Shown: piece after piece, positions 1 through 10,606 of the stretch
Numbering within the stretch: the first letter of the stretch is position 1
How the letters are laid out: each line of letters begins with the position of its first letter
Assembly: GCA_015179045.1 (NCBI GenBank)
Contig: WHUZ01000186.1
Span: 1 to 41,859 of the forward strand
Length of the DNA: 41,859 bases
DNA from: Kalaharituber pfeilii
Lineage: Eukaryota > Ascomycota > Pezizomycetes > Pezizales > Pezizaceae
Direction of reading: 5' to 3'
Notes under the pieces: model-generated
The model's database searches: none
Told to the model about the DNA's origin: nothing
The model's input: the letters and a program-made list of their open reading frames with translations, nothing else
Program-made: the position numbers and the translations under genes

Positions 1-82
1 CCTATTCTCTACCAAATCATGTCAATTGCTGCCTAACTTTGTATTTCATATATATACCTTCTAATCATCCTACTGGTCCTAA

Positions 83-1244
83 TTAGTACCTGCCTTCCTC
101 GTTGCTCTTATTATTCTGACCATCATCATTATCCTCCTCGTCTTCCTTATCTTCTTTGTATTCCTCATCTTGCTCGTCCTCATCCTCCTCTTCTACGCCA
201 GCCATTCCATTCACCTCATTACTATCCCTCTTCTTACATATCTTGTTCTCCTTCTCCTCACCTCTTTCTCGCCATACTTTGTTTAATATACCATTACTGC
301 TATAAATATGAGTCAACCTCTGCATCAGAGTTGCAGCTCGACGGCTACGGCCATGTGCACCTGACCGCCTCCATGACCATAGGGCATCATCTGAGTCTGA
401 GGCATTCCAGTTTTCCTCCAACACTACTGCTAGTATCTGTGACTTAAGATCAGTATCCTGCAAGCCACTATTATCAGCCTGTTCATCACAGTGGTCCCCC
501 ACAACTTCAGTTGGCTTTTCCAAAATTCCTTCATGGCAAGTATGATAATCTTTGTCATAGGCCGTATTATCTTCTTCAACATTGTCTTTGTTTCTTTTGA
601 CACCTATGAGAGAGTTTGGTATGGATTGTGATAACCTTAAGTATGTCTGGGAGGATCAGGCACATGGCTCACTTCCATTAGAAGGGTATGGCTTGCCGCT
701 CTGGCTGGGAGGCAGTAGTCCTCCCCTACTACTCGTATGCTGTTTACATGGAGGGCCTTTGTGGTAATGTTCATCTGGGTTGTTATTACTGTGCTGTAAC
801 TCTCCCAATCTCACAGGGTGCTGAGTTACCGTATCCATGTCTTGATTTAATCTGAGATGCATGTGGACCTGTGCGCTGGAAATGAAGCTATCCTGTGTCA
901 TCTGGTTCCTGACATGGCGGCCTATGGAGATCAGCATTAGACGGTCCTCTGGAATGCTTTCCAGAGCCATTCCGTCTTCTGCAGGAACAACAGTGATGGA
1001 TAGACATTTAATATAAAGGTATTAGATCACCTTAACTAGTATATTTTTAGTATTATCATGTACCTGTTTGCTCATGGGATGATCTGCCTTCGGAAATTTG
1101 GCTGGTGTACCTAGTGGCAGCTCTATGCGCATGATTAGGGCATCCTTCGCCAGTCATCAGCAATCTCCCTTCCTCAGCGATCATTGGTAATAGATCAGTT
1201 AAATCGCTTATGTCATACCCAAAATTATCGTGATGTCCGCACAT
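83..1244 (-). pseudogene. Two-exon hypothetical protein with one in-frame stop
   Basis: I do not recognise the family. Reading leftward from the ATG at 1242-1244, exon 1 (60 codons) joins exon 2 in frame across a GT-AG intron at 979-1063. The same frame then runs to 83-85, about 358 codons in all, interrupted only by a TGA at 656-658 (codon 168). A CGA-to-TGA or TGG-to-TGA transition would explain that stop. The C-terminal part has a basic Arg-rich stretch followed by about 35 residues that are almost all Glu, Asp, Lys and Asn, so it is probably disordered and perhaps nuclear. Upstream of the ATG the frame stays open to a TAA at 1317-1319 (possibly from CAA), so the true start may lie further right. 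It may be one young pseudogene, or a gene split into two products. Confidence 0.5.
979..1063 (-). other. Spliceosomal intron (85 nt)
   Basis: On the minus strand the intron opens with GTACATG and closes with TTCCTGCAG. It joins two exons without changing frame (phase 1) and contains stops in that frame. The size is typical of filamentous fungi. A TACTAG or CTATC element upstream of the acceptor could be the branch site. Confidence 0.6.
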
Positions 1245-2311
1245 GTTGACCCGCTTATCTGCTCGCAGCCTAGTACGTAAAGTAATTCGTTCATAAATGG
1301 CCTTACAAATTGCCTCTTATTGGATAGGCGATATATTCTCCCCTATTTCCTGAAATGTCTTGTAGTGCCCTAAGAACCACAATCAACAATATTAGCTTCA
1401 GATATTCCTCAGACTGATATTCCTCTGTACCCTACCAATATGGATATCAGATTCAAAAGGAACAGGCTTTAATAAATGTTCATTCCAGCCAGTTCACAGA
1501 TTGTTAAAAGCACAAAGCACAGTAGTAGCAGCAAGTGAGATTGTGACCAGTCAGAGAGGCTGGAAATAGCTCCATAGTACAGGATCCTGGCCATAGTGGT
1601 CAGACTTCTCGAATAAGTGTTTTTCCAATATATCAGCTATTTGTGGAGACGCAAAATAAGCTAAGCGACTCTGTTGTAGAGTGAACTCGAGACTAAAATA
1701 TAAGTAAGCATACTCCGAACATCACTGAAAGATTAACCACATATATCTAAGGTTTTATTTGTAGCGAACCTGTCATCTTAGAGTAACAATTCAATCTGCA
1801 CCTTGAAATCCTCTGAATGATCATCCATTCGAAGAGAGTAAAGATGTGGGACATGCTTGCGACAAGTTACCGCAAGGTACCCCCGTATTGTCATAATCTT
1901 CTTGCGCAACTAATATTTGTTAATCATGAAGATCTTATAGAATGTAAGTAGGAGCTAGAATTTTGTGTTAGACATGGACCCATGATTTGACATATATTTT
2001 CATGTACAAGCTGTGCAGGATATGACATGCTTGGATCTTTTGCACGAAGATAGGCAACCGCTTTCACATAAGTATCATCCACCATTTTATCAGCTTGTGG
2101 CCTAGTTGGCTAAGGATTTATGGCCAGAGTTAATGCAAATATATTTAGTTTTGCCGTTCTGATTGGCCACTGGAGTTGAGCTAGCAAAGAATGTACAGAC
2201 AGAACTCTGGTGTCAGGATCAACCTCACCACAGGTGCAACCATCTCGCATGGTCGACTGCCCACTGCTTGGAGTAGATATTCGGGTTGGGATGGACAGTT
2301 GACTGCCTTCC
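1245..2311. other. No clear gene; coding traces at 1245-1430
   Basis: Minus-strand frames between 1245 and about 1430 are open in pieces and could be more of the gene to the left, with a TAA at 1317-1319 and a frame change near 1320-1380. From 1430 to 2311 I see no long frame, repeat or RNA structure. Confidence 0.3.
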
Positions 2312-2557
2312 TCAAGACAGAAAGAGGATGCGGATGCATTTCGCTACATGACAGCCAAAGTTAGATGTTGATGGTATTAGGCAGTTGTTGGACGTATCTA
2401 TGGATTCTTTATTAGTAGTGCTCATGAGACTAGCATCTTTTCTAACCTCATTATTATCAGATAAAATATCATCATTGTCAACTAAGAAGTCATTCCAATC
2501 TGAAGTTATAACCGGAGGTAAAGGCGAGCTAGATCGAGGATGTCTATGAAGTTTAGC
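2312..2557 (-). pseudogene. Open-frame remnant, unknown
   Basis: This is an 81-codon stop-free stretch on the minus strand between a TAA (2558-2560) and a TGA (2312-2314), rich in Ser, Asn, Asp and Pro like a disordered fungal segment. It has no ATG near its 5' end. It could be an exon of the decayed gene complex that fills the left end of the window. No family is recognised. Confidence 0.25.
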
Positions 2558-4383
2558 TTAGGAATTGGTAAGACTGAACGCCTATGTAAAATTATTAGCA
2601 GGATACAATTCATTTTAGAAACCAAATTTGAATTATTCTGCTCTCACATTGTTCTTGTTAATATGGTATATTGGGGCCTCTCCATATCTGTGATACTGTA
2701 GCTTCGATGGAGCTGGTGTCCCACCAGCTCACACTAGTCGGGACACACTATACTGACTGTTTTGGAAGGACATTAGAACTCGAATTTGCAGGCTATTCGA
2801 ACTATTAAATATGGAGTTTAAGAGTTGAACATATTAGCATAAGTAAATTAAAATTCGTGGCTGCAGGGAGGGGGCACTGCTTACCAGGTTATCTCAATGA
2901 TAGTACGTTCCTGAACCAACAAAGGCCGGCTGATAATAAATAAACAGGGATCATTGCACCACAGGGACGGAAGTGACAAGATAGTGTATTAAACACAGGT
3001 CAAGTACTAATAGAGTGTATCCAAGCCAGTCTTGAAGAAAACATTGGATATCATAAACTAAAAAAACGAGATTAACTAGTCCATACAAATCCAACTTGTA
3101 AGAGCAAAAAAAAAAAAAAGATTCACTGGCCCATCAAAACGTACTATGCAATTTAAGTGACAAAGCGACATTGATAACAAGACTTGCAAATACTAATTTC
3201 ATGAAGACCCAAATTTCAATAACTATTAGATAAAATATGAAAATTAAACAGGACACCAATAGGATAACAAGCTATTAGCACATAATATTTAATTCTCACT
3301 CAACAAATAAAAATAACGATAATAACTACCCTATTATTCATTGCACTCAGGCCACTCACGTTTCACTAAGAGGTTGTTTCACTAGAGTGAGGCTAAAAAT
3401 AAACTGAAATAATACTCGAAATAGTACTGGAAATGAAATCAATTTTTAGTGTATTTTTCGTATTCTATAGATAGCTTTCTTTCAAACGCAGCTAGACTTG
3501 TTTTGAGTTCGTCTTCCATTATTCCTCCTTTCATTAGTTCCTGTAGCAGAACTAAATTTAGAGACTCTATAACCTCCTCCTATAAAGGAAGTTCATGATA
3601 ATTGGTATCTCAGGAACTGCGACCTCAATCAGTAATGCATTAGTTTCTCTCACCCTTGCACATGCATGCCATTTCTCAAAGGAATGCTATGGTGGCTACG
3701 ATAATACGCAGATATTCACTTCCTGAAGTGACACTCCATGAGCTAGAGTATAATAGTGTACAAAGAATGGAAGGTCCATCACTGCTGAGAAATCATACTA
3801 ATCCCTCTTCCATACCAGTAGGGTCGTTAGGGTCTAGATCTAACATAAATGTATCCAGCTCCATGACTGATTGTTAGAGCTATCACTGTTATAATCTTAC
3901 CTAAAATCACATTGAAGTCTTGACTTACATGCTGGATATATGGTGCCTGTACTATAGTTGGCATGAATACGATAGCACGATTCATGTCTAAGAGGTTTCA
4001 ATCTTGAGCTCTCCCAGTCGGTCACTAGGCTTTACCTCATCGCCTTCAATTGTCCATCCCTGAAGTACTATTTTAACTAATACTTGTGTAATCCATCTTG
4101 TAAGTACATTTTCCGTCAGCTGAAACTGTAGTACTAAAAGTAATAGGTCAAATAAGGTTTATAGTATCCCATCTAGCTTACGAGCGGACAGATATAATAC
4201 TTGATTAACCGATCTACAGGCTGCGAGGAATATTGCTCTGGATAGAGATACATCTGCAGCGAGGGCTGTCAGGTCACCTTATAGATTATTCTCAAGGTTG
4301 ACTCTTTGGATATTGAGCTTTTACATGTAAGTATTCCCGACGTCGAACTCACTTTCCCTATAAACTCAGGGCAGGAGGAATGG
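2558..4383. other. AT-rich stretch without a supported gene
   Basis: Contents: an 8-bp-stem inverted repeat at 2710-2730 (GAGCTGGT / ACCAGCTC, 5-nt loop), a run of 14 A at 3106-3119, and a 73-codon plus-strand frame at 3656-3877 that shows no family motif and is probably chance. No promoter or terminator could be assigned. Confidence 0.3.
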
Positions 4384-4545
4384 TCAGATATTGTGCACCA
4401 TACTTCTTACGTTAGTCAGCAAAGACTTTAGTTTCTGCATAGCTACCTTTAAATTGAAAAGCCTGAACATTGCTATGGCGCTTTTTGCACCATCAGGGAA
4501 AGGTGTTACGGAAGTCCCTAAAAAGAAATTGCTCTTTGCGGTCTG

Positions 4546-4784
4546 TGTTACAGGTTGCAACTGACCATCTTGCAAACTGTTATACTAAAAGGTAGAACTA
4601 CCGGTAACCCCTGGTAGTACGGTCGGGATATATAGAAGTATCCATGCATACAGGCTCTTAGTACCGGTTCACGCCAGGTCTTCAAACATAGCAAGAGTGG
4701 GCCGGTCATATGACCTTGTAGCTCACTGCATTTTAGCCTTGTTCTGGGTACGCTCGCATACCACCATGTCATACCGTTATGATA
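4546..4784 (-). repeat. TRIM1 3' LTR
   Basis: This is the left copy of the 239-bp terminal repeat; in element orientation it is the 3' LTR. It matches the right copy except for scattered substitutions, mostly transitions, and its outer end has lost the canonical TGTTA start (TATCATAACGG instead of TGTTATGACGG). Confidence 0.8.
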
Positions 4785-4967
4785 TTACTCCCCCCTTAGT
4801 AGAGTATGTTCTGGACTCTCTATATATTAACCCCCAGCTACCCGTTACTGTCTTAGGGCTTTAATTTCATGTGCCACCATACTACTTTATAACCAGCGAC
4901 CGGCCTGTGGCTGTAAACCATCCAAATCCAAAGGTTGCATATAGTATCTTACGTTCGCTACATACAA

Positions 4968-4990
4968 GGTTTGAACTGTCGACCCCACTA
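4968..4990 (-). promoter_or_regulatory. TRIM1 putative tRNA primer-binding site
   Basis: On the minus strand, eight bases after the 5' LTR, the sequence reads TAGTGGGGTCGAC followed by AGTTCAAACC. That resembles the complement of a tRNA acceptor stem plus T-arm (TGG...GGTTCRAACC). TRIM2 has the same block at 40690-40712 in better condition. The identity of the tRNA is not known. Confidence 0.45.
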
Positions 4991-4997
4991 GTAGTAC

Positions 4998-5236
4998 TGT
5001 TACGGGTTGCAACCAACCGTCTTGCAAACTGTTGTACCAAAAGGTAGAACTACCGGTGACCCCTGGTAGTATGGTTAGGATATATAGGAGTATCTATGCA
5101 TACAGGCTCTTGGTACTGGTTTGTGCCAGGTCTTCAGGCATAGCAGGGGTGAGCCAGTTACATGACCTCGTAGCTCACTGCATTTTAGCCCTACTCTGGG
5201 TATGCTTGCATACCGCTATGTCATACCGTCATAACA
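4998..5236 (-). repeat. TRIM1 5' LTR
   Basis: This is the right copy of the terminal repeat, starting TGTTATGACGG and ending CCCGTAACA in element orientation. A TCCTATATATCC stretch inside it is a candidate core promoter. Confidence 0.8.
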
Positions 5237-5457
5237 GTCTGAAGAAACATGTATATGCTTGAGGACGAATTCTGTACCAAATGGCAATCATCCAATCTTA
5301 TATAGTACTGAGTTACATCCCTCTTGGCGTACACCGAACCCCTGTCAAAAAAGACCTTGGCGACAACCACGAATGCCATATCAATGTACCGAGTGAAATG
5401 TTCACATAGGTACTCCTGAACCTTAACATACCCCTGAACCTTCGTCATAAGGCACAT

Positions 5458-5639
5458 ATTAATGTGGAATATGCCAAACGCCCGACAATACCTATATCAA
5501 GAGTTTCCATCATATTTCGTATGGAATCAACCTTCACGGAAATGGACACCATGACAATGAGAAGTTGCAATTGGCCATATCTATCACTGCAACCCCTTTA
5601 TGTGAAATGTTCACATTCTACTGAACCTCAACATACTCA
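5458..5639 (-). other. Decayed coding trace before the tandem array
   Basis: A minus-strand frame is open across much of this stretch in a different phase from the TRIM1-split ORF, as expected after a one-base shift near 5450. A direct repeat of about 40 bp (around 5393-5440 and 5601-5640, containing TGAAATGTTCACAT) leads into the array. Confidence 0.3.
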
Positions 5640-7529
5640 GCATAAGATACAGAAGAATGAGCCAAATTTTATAGATATGGTATATCTCTCTCACTATCAG
5701 GAGATGAAGCATAACGAGTTCAATTTGAGAGGTACAGCAGCAGCTTTCCATAGCACAATAGTAACAAAGTGAGTCAAATTTAACAGGTATAAGAGTATAA
5801 TTTGACTGGTATTCGATGGCACGAGATGCAGCTGAACAAGTCAAATTTGACAGGTATGGCAGGTCCATTTTACCTCGCGAGATGCAGCAAAATGAGCTGA
5901 ATTTGATAGGCACTTTGACAGGCATGACAGCTCCTCAATGGTGTGAAGTATAGCAGAACGAGTCAAATTTGACAGGTATGGTAGGTCCATTTCACCCCAC
6001 GAGATGCAGCAAAATGAACCGAATTTGACAGGCACTTTGACAGGCACGACAGCTCCTCAATTTAACAGGCATGATAGCTCCTCAATTTAACAGGCACGAC
6101 AGCTCCTCAATGGTGCGAGATGCAGCAGAACGAGTCAAATGTGATAGGTATGATAGGTCTATTTCACCTCACGAGATGCAGCAAAATGAGCCGAATTTGA
6201 CAGGCATTTTGACAGGTATGATAGCTCCTTAATGGTGTGAGATGCAGCAGAATGAGCTGAATTTAATAGGTATAACAGTCTCCCTCAATGGCGCAAGATG
6301 AGGATGGATGTGGTTAAGTTGACAGATATGACCTTGACAGGCAAAAATGAGGCAGAATAAGCTCAATTTAACAGGTATGACAGCTTTCTCTCAATGGCGC
6401 GAGATGTGGCGAATGAGCTCAAGTTGACAAGTATTACAGGACTCTTTCCATAGTGTAAGAGTAGCAGAAGAGCTGAATTTGACAGGTATAGTAGGTCTCT
6501 CTCTCTTCCATGGCGAACAGCTGCAAGCGGAGTTAGGTGAAATCAAAAAACAAAAAAAACAAAGAGTAGGTCTCTCTTAATAGCACAAGATACAGCAAAA
6601 TGAACTCAATTGGACCGGTGTGTAGGTCTCCCTTGACAATACAAGATACAGTAGAATAAACTAACTTTAACAAGTATATAGGTATAGCAAGACTCTTCTA
6701 TAGCACGAGATACAAAAGAATGAGCCAAATTTCCCTCTTTTACCAGCGTGAGATGTAGTAAAACGGAACTCAATTTGATAGATATAGTAGCACCTTTCCA
6801 CAGGAGAGTAGCAGAGTAAGCCAAATTTAATAGGTATAATAGGTCTCTTTTCGCATTATGAGATATAGTAGAATGAGCACAATTTGATAGTTATTCGATA
6901 GCACAAGATGCAGCAGAACGGGAGTCGAATTTGACAGGTATGGCAGGTCTATTTCAGCCTGAGAGATGCCGCAGAATAAGCCGAATTTGACAGGGATTGG
7001 TAGATCTCTCTTGCCAACATGAGATACAGCAGGGCGAGTAGAATTTGATAGGTATGACAGCTCCTCAATAATGTGAGATGAAGCAGAATGAGCCGAATTC
7101 AATAGGAATAGCAGTCTCTCTCGATGGTGTGAGATGAGGCAGAATGAGCTCAATTTCAATTTAACAGGGTATGACAGCTTCTTTTCAATGGCGTGAGATC
7201 AGGCAGAATGAGCTCAAGTTGACAAGTATCACCAGACTCTTTCCACAATGTGAGAACAGCAGAATGAGCCAAATTTGACAGGTACGGCAGGACCCACCTG
7301 GCAGCGTGGAACATGGTAAAATGAGCTCAATTCACAGTTAAGGCTGGCCCCTTTCTATGGTGCAAAGTGAGGCGGTATGGCTTAATTTGACAGATACAAC
7401 AAGACCTGCTTTGATGGTACGAGATATGCCAAAATGCGCTCAATTTACAATTTTACACGTATGGCAGATTACTCTCAATGGTGTGAGATGGAGCAAAATG
7501 AGAATGCACTGGACTGGTACAGTATAGCA
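5640..7529. repeat. Degenerate ~57-bp tandem array (about 33 units)
   Basis: Each unit contains GARATGCAGCARAAYGAG followed by YCRAATTTGACAGGTATG and a pyrimidine-rich TCTCYTCAATGG spacer. I count about 33 copies of the TTGACAGG-like core. Units are heavily diverged, mainly by transitions. Part of the array has a higher-order dimer of about 120 bp (near 5836, 5958 and 6130) in which a short TTTGACAGGCAC extra segment recurs. Open frames through the array are a by-product of a period close to a multiple of three and are not genes. A LINE poly-A tail abuts its right end. Confidence 0.85.
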
Positions 7530-7537
7530 GGGTGATA

Positions 7538-7740
7538 TTTTTTTTTTTTTTTTTTTAATTTCATTACTCGCGTACCGTGGCAGGGTAATAAAGGGGCACC
7601 TGCTAAAGGTTACAATCATCGGCTACTACAGTACCTACTGACTCTGGCTCCATTCTCCACCCTTTCTGTTTTTTAAATCGCAAGCACTCTATAGATAGCG
7701 ATAGCTATGTCTACTCTTCATCATCACCCTCAGCCTTCAA
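7538..7740 (-). mobile_element. LINE-3: 3' end of a non-LTR retrotransposon
   Basis: Nineteen T at 7538-7556 are the poly-A tail of an element on the minus strand. The sequence upstream of the tail includes a CTGCCACGG block comparable to CTGCCATAGG in the 3' end of LINE-2 at 28791. Further upstream there is a short Lys/Glu-rich frame ending near 7717. The 5' boundary is not visible; the copy is strongly 5'-truncated or the rest is unrecognisable. Confidence 0.5.
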
Positions 7741-7809
7741 TTCTTCCACTTTCTTATATACTCTTGCCATCATTCCAGCTGTATTAATTATATCCTTTTA
7801 TAACTTCTT

Positions 7810-7884
7810 AATCACCTTATACCAGGGCGGCAAGCGATTAATGATATAAAAAAAATAAAAAAAAATAAAAAATCACCTTATACC
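7810..7884 (-). mobile_element. Tiny poly-A insertion with 14-bp target duplication
   Basis: AATCACCTTATACC occurs at 7810-7823 and again at 7871-7884. Between them lie 47 bp: 24 bp of unique sequence followed by an A-rich (A)nT(A)n tail. This is the structure left by target-primed reverse transcription of a severely 5'-truncated LINE or SINE. The A-tail lies to the right, so the inserted strand is plus relative to its tail; the surrounding decayed coding region is minus. Confidence 0.5.
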
Positions 7885-8078
7885 TGTTAATATCCTCACT
7901 TGCATAGCATTTATACGTAGGTCTATAGGGCGGATAATAAAGCTGGGTACACCTAAAAGGGCATATGCTGGACATCTGAGCAATATCATTATGGGTAGAT
8001 ATTAACCGGAATTTAGGTAGCGTTTATAGGCTGTAACGAGAGTTTCGCTATCCATAAGTTCTACAAAACCTTCTGATG
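7885..8078. other. No recognisable feature
   Basis: AT-rich sequence between the poly-A insertion and the decayed coding region; I see no frame, repeat or RNA signal in it. Confidence 0.3.
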
Positions 8079-9540
8079 CTACATTTGGTACCAGAGCTCC
8101 CTAGATGCAGGAGTGGGATTACGTGATATTATAAATAACAATGAGAATATACTGACATGAATAAATGTAGAGAAACGAGATTGTACAGTTATGGAACTGG
8201 TAAAGAGTGTACAGTCACTTGATGCCAACTTTACGGGTCCCTTATCTGCTACCGCTACACCTACACTCACCCTCGCGGTCGTGAGGTGGCCACATGCTAG
8301 TACAATTGTACTTATGAAACTTTACTTAGTTCTGTCTTACTAAGGCTACCATAAACTTGTAAAACAATTGTTTTGCCTTCTAACATTGTGATCTCACTTC
8401 TGACACTAATGGTAATGTCAGATTCCTTTTCGACCAAATCATGTATTATAGTATACATGTAGAATATGGAGATGGGAGTCCTATACTCACACATGTTCGC
8501 TCTTATGGGTAAGCAAGTAGTGTACAGTTGTCTATATGTGATCATCAGAACTAGACAATTTTTTCACGCAATTCTAGAATTAGGATGATATATTGGCCTT
8601 AATAGTACTGCCAATGTAATATATGTCTGTAAGGTATTAGCGTCAAATCCATCCCATTACAGCTAGAGTGAAGCCTACCTTTCTTGAACCTAATGAGCTC
8701 ACGAGCAGGACCGCAGCTTTATTTTCCATTATTGAATGATAAATGAATGCCATAGGCTGAATTTCGTCTTTCCACAATCGTATGTCACGAAGCGCAGGTA
8801 CATTGTGAAAATAATACTGCCTAACCTCAATAGGGAGATTATCGCTGCGATTTTTGTCGAGAGTCTTAACCATTTGAAGAGCCTGCATGTCAGCCTTCAG
8901 ATTGTAAGTTTTCTTCCCAGCAATCCCTTCAAGCCCATCATACAAAAGCATATGCAGAAGGGTTGTGGCTTCTAAAGGGTATGTACGTCCATAACCATGT
9001 AGAGCTATTGCCAAGGCTGGGGCAAGTTCTTCTTTTCAACAAGCTGCCATAGTTGATAGTTTTCGATCGTAGATATCAAACGTCTTGTCGAATGGTAGGG
9101 ATGTTCTATTATCCCCTTGTGGGGTACTGTTCTATTTCTAATAAAGATCTTCTAGCGCTTGCAACCTATTGACCGTAGGCTTCCTTTTTACTGGCTCTGG
9201 TGTAGGTGACTCTATCTCCGGTATTGATTGTACTGAAGTATTACGATTGGCTATAATATTTGACATTAGCTCCTCAACTCCTAGTTCCTCAATTTCATCC
9301 ATCCGGCCATTCTCACCAGTCATACTGCCTTCCCCAGCAAGTTTATAGCCCTACGATTAATCAATTCAGAAACTAGACAATATACTTCCTGTTCCCTGAT
9401 ACGCAATGACCTTTATTTCAATTTGCTGATCTTCACCTGTATAGAAATAGGCTATGTCCAGGGTTTGGTTCTATGAAGCCGGCCCTTCTACTATACATTG
9501 CTCATTATATTTTAATAAGTCTGTGATCAAAATAGAGGTA
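8079..9540 (-). pseudogene. Decayed multi-frame gene remnant, possibly helicase-like
   Basis: Minus-strand open pieces follow one another: 9323-9138 (61 aa, acidic, from an ATG), 9014-8643 (123 aa), 8545-8312 (77 aa) and 8270-8079 (63 aa), with further open pieces between 9340 and 9540. The 123-residue piece ends in Ile-Met-Glu-Asn-Lys-Ala-Ala-Val-Leu-Leu-Val-Ser followed by Leu-Gly-Ser-Arg-Lys-Val. This resembles a corrupted Walker A loop (GxGK[ST]) in the setting found in RecQ-like helicases of fungal mobile or subtelomeric loci. That assignment is a guess; no other helicase motif could be placed. The region continues beyond E1 at 15441-16330, so E1 inserted into an existing gene or repeat. 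Confidence 0.35.
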
Positions 9541-10015
9541 TGTTAGCGTAGGCGTCGCTGGGCTCGCGAGAGTAGCACTGAGGCGACTTCGGGTTCACGA
9601 AGGCAGCGAAGCGGACGGCAAAAGGTTATGCGAGAGCATTAAGTGAGAGTTCAACTTACAACACCGCTAGTGTCTTGATTTCTTCTAGCTATCTATTCAG
9701 CCCGTTTATATAGACTTCCCGGCCGTCAACATGATATGACAATGACATGATGATTATAGATAAGGAGACGTAGTAAAACATGCATTAGAAGTAATTAATA
9801 CATGTGCGCATATTAATGACAAATTGGTAAGCGCTGTGCAGTGCTATCATATGATTTACTGCTTGACACACACTTCATTAGCCACCCGCCGGTCCATGGG
9901 CTGATATGAATCCCTGCGTTGCCTAGTGGTGATCAGTCACATCTTCAGCATACGCCTTACAGCGATTCGGGCGGGGTTCCAGGTGTTTCCCGTAAGCCTT
10001 ACCTTAGCCGTAACA
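9541..10015 (-). repeat. E1 3' LTR
   Basis: 475 bp, TGTTA...TAACA ends. Compared with 14966-15440 it has GCGTAGG for GCATAGG, GACGTAG for GACATAG and GGGCTGATA for GGGCCGATA, all CpG transitions, plus CCC/CC and GGGG/GGGGG length differences. Confidence 0.95.
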
Positions 10016-10029
10016 TCACCCCCCGTTTT
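10016..10029 (-). promoter_or_regulatory. E1 polypurine tract
   Basis: On the minus strand AAAACGGGGGGTGA lies immediately upstream of the 3' LTR, the expected plus-strand primer. E3 has the same motif next to its 3' LTR (CGGGGGGTAA). Confidence 0.8.
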
Positions 10030-10361
10030 AGAGCTTTTTTGCCCCGAAAAGCATCTAAACCGATCCGAAAACCCATTCGGTTGGGATGTGTGTGACGGCT
10101 AAGAGTGTCGGCGTACCCTATGCGCTGGGTACTGTCATCACCAAAACCCATTGGTGGCCGATGGTAAGACTGGTGTGTCCTGCACGAATAATAGTTTTCG
10201 TAAGCGTTAGCCATTAAACCACTTCTTGAGTAAAAACCCAGTGGGAAAATCTCAAGAGCGTGGAAGGTATAACTGCTCACATAAGGTTCTAGCCCACGTA
10301 GCTAGACCTTCATCCAATGTAACACTCATTACTTGGAACGTTTCATCACCCGCCCCGAGAC

Positions 10362-10490
10362 TTAGGTCCTTTGGCTTTCGTGGGTGTTCTCTCGTAGATT
10401 TCTCCAACGAGCGTTATAGGTTGCCAATAGGCTTCCATGTATCGTCATCTTCGTTGTACCCCTGCCAACGGATTCGATATTTAGCCTAGT
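10362..10490 (-). pseudogene. E1 chromodomain remnant
   Basis: A minus-strand frame carries Trp-Gln-Gly-Tyr-Asn-Glu-Asp-Asp-Asp-Thr-Trp, then Pro-Ile-Gly-Asn-Leu, a stop, and Arg-Ser-Leu-Glu: the conserved core of retrotransposon chromodomains that bind methylated histone H3 tails and steer integration to heterochromatin. It follows the integrase remnant. The single stop falls in a position that E2 and E3 encode as Gln or Arg. Confidence 0.7.
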
Positions 10491-10606
10491 CCCAGACCTT
10501 ATGGCTATCAACAACATAGTCGACATTATAGAGTCTTTCTTCGCTATCGAGGTCCGAGTTGTCGTCTCAACTTTGAAAGGGCTTAAGGAGGCTGATGTGG
10601 ATGACG

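Larger units (their letters stand above)
4546..5236 (-). mobile_element. TRIM1: miniature LTR retrotransposon (691 bp)
   Basis: Two 239-bp direct repeats (4546-4784 and 4998-5236) enclose 213 bp with no coding capacity. Perfect 5-bp target duplications GTCTG flank it (4541-4545 and 5237-5241). On the minus strand the 5' LTR ends in CGTAACA and is followed after a few bases by a primer-site-like sequence (4968-4990). A purine tract AAGGGGGGAGTAA precedes the 3' LTR. Such elements need proteins from a full-length relative, and none with these LTRs is visible here. A second copy, TRIM2, lies at 40463-41120. Confidence 0.85.
4384..5457 (-). pseudogene. Hypothetical ORF split by TRIM1
   Basis: The minus-strand frame running down to 5242 and the frame from 4545 to the stop at 4384 are one reading frame. 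If TRIM1 (4546-5236) and one copy of its 5-bp target duplication are removed, codons join as ...Phe-Leu-Gln-Thr-Ala-Lys... with no shift, giving about 125 residues from the ATG at 5455-5457. The upstream part contains a hydrophobic Ala-Phe-Val-Val-Val segment and a Tyr-Tyr-Ile-Arg-Leu-Asp-Asp stretch; the downstream part is Lys/Leu-rich. More coding-like sequence lies to the right (5458-5600) in another frame, so the gene was probably longer and is further decayed. The family is not recognised. Confidence 0.5.

Noticed and set aside
3106..3119. Run of 14 A as a retroelement tail
   Set aside because: No flanking target duplication or recognisable 3' end was found near it.
5611..7159. Several minus-strand frames of 68-110 codons
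   Set aside because: They run through the ~57-bp tandem array and simply repeat the translated unit; not treated as genes.
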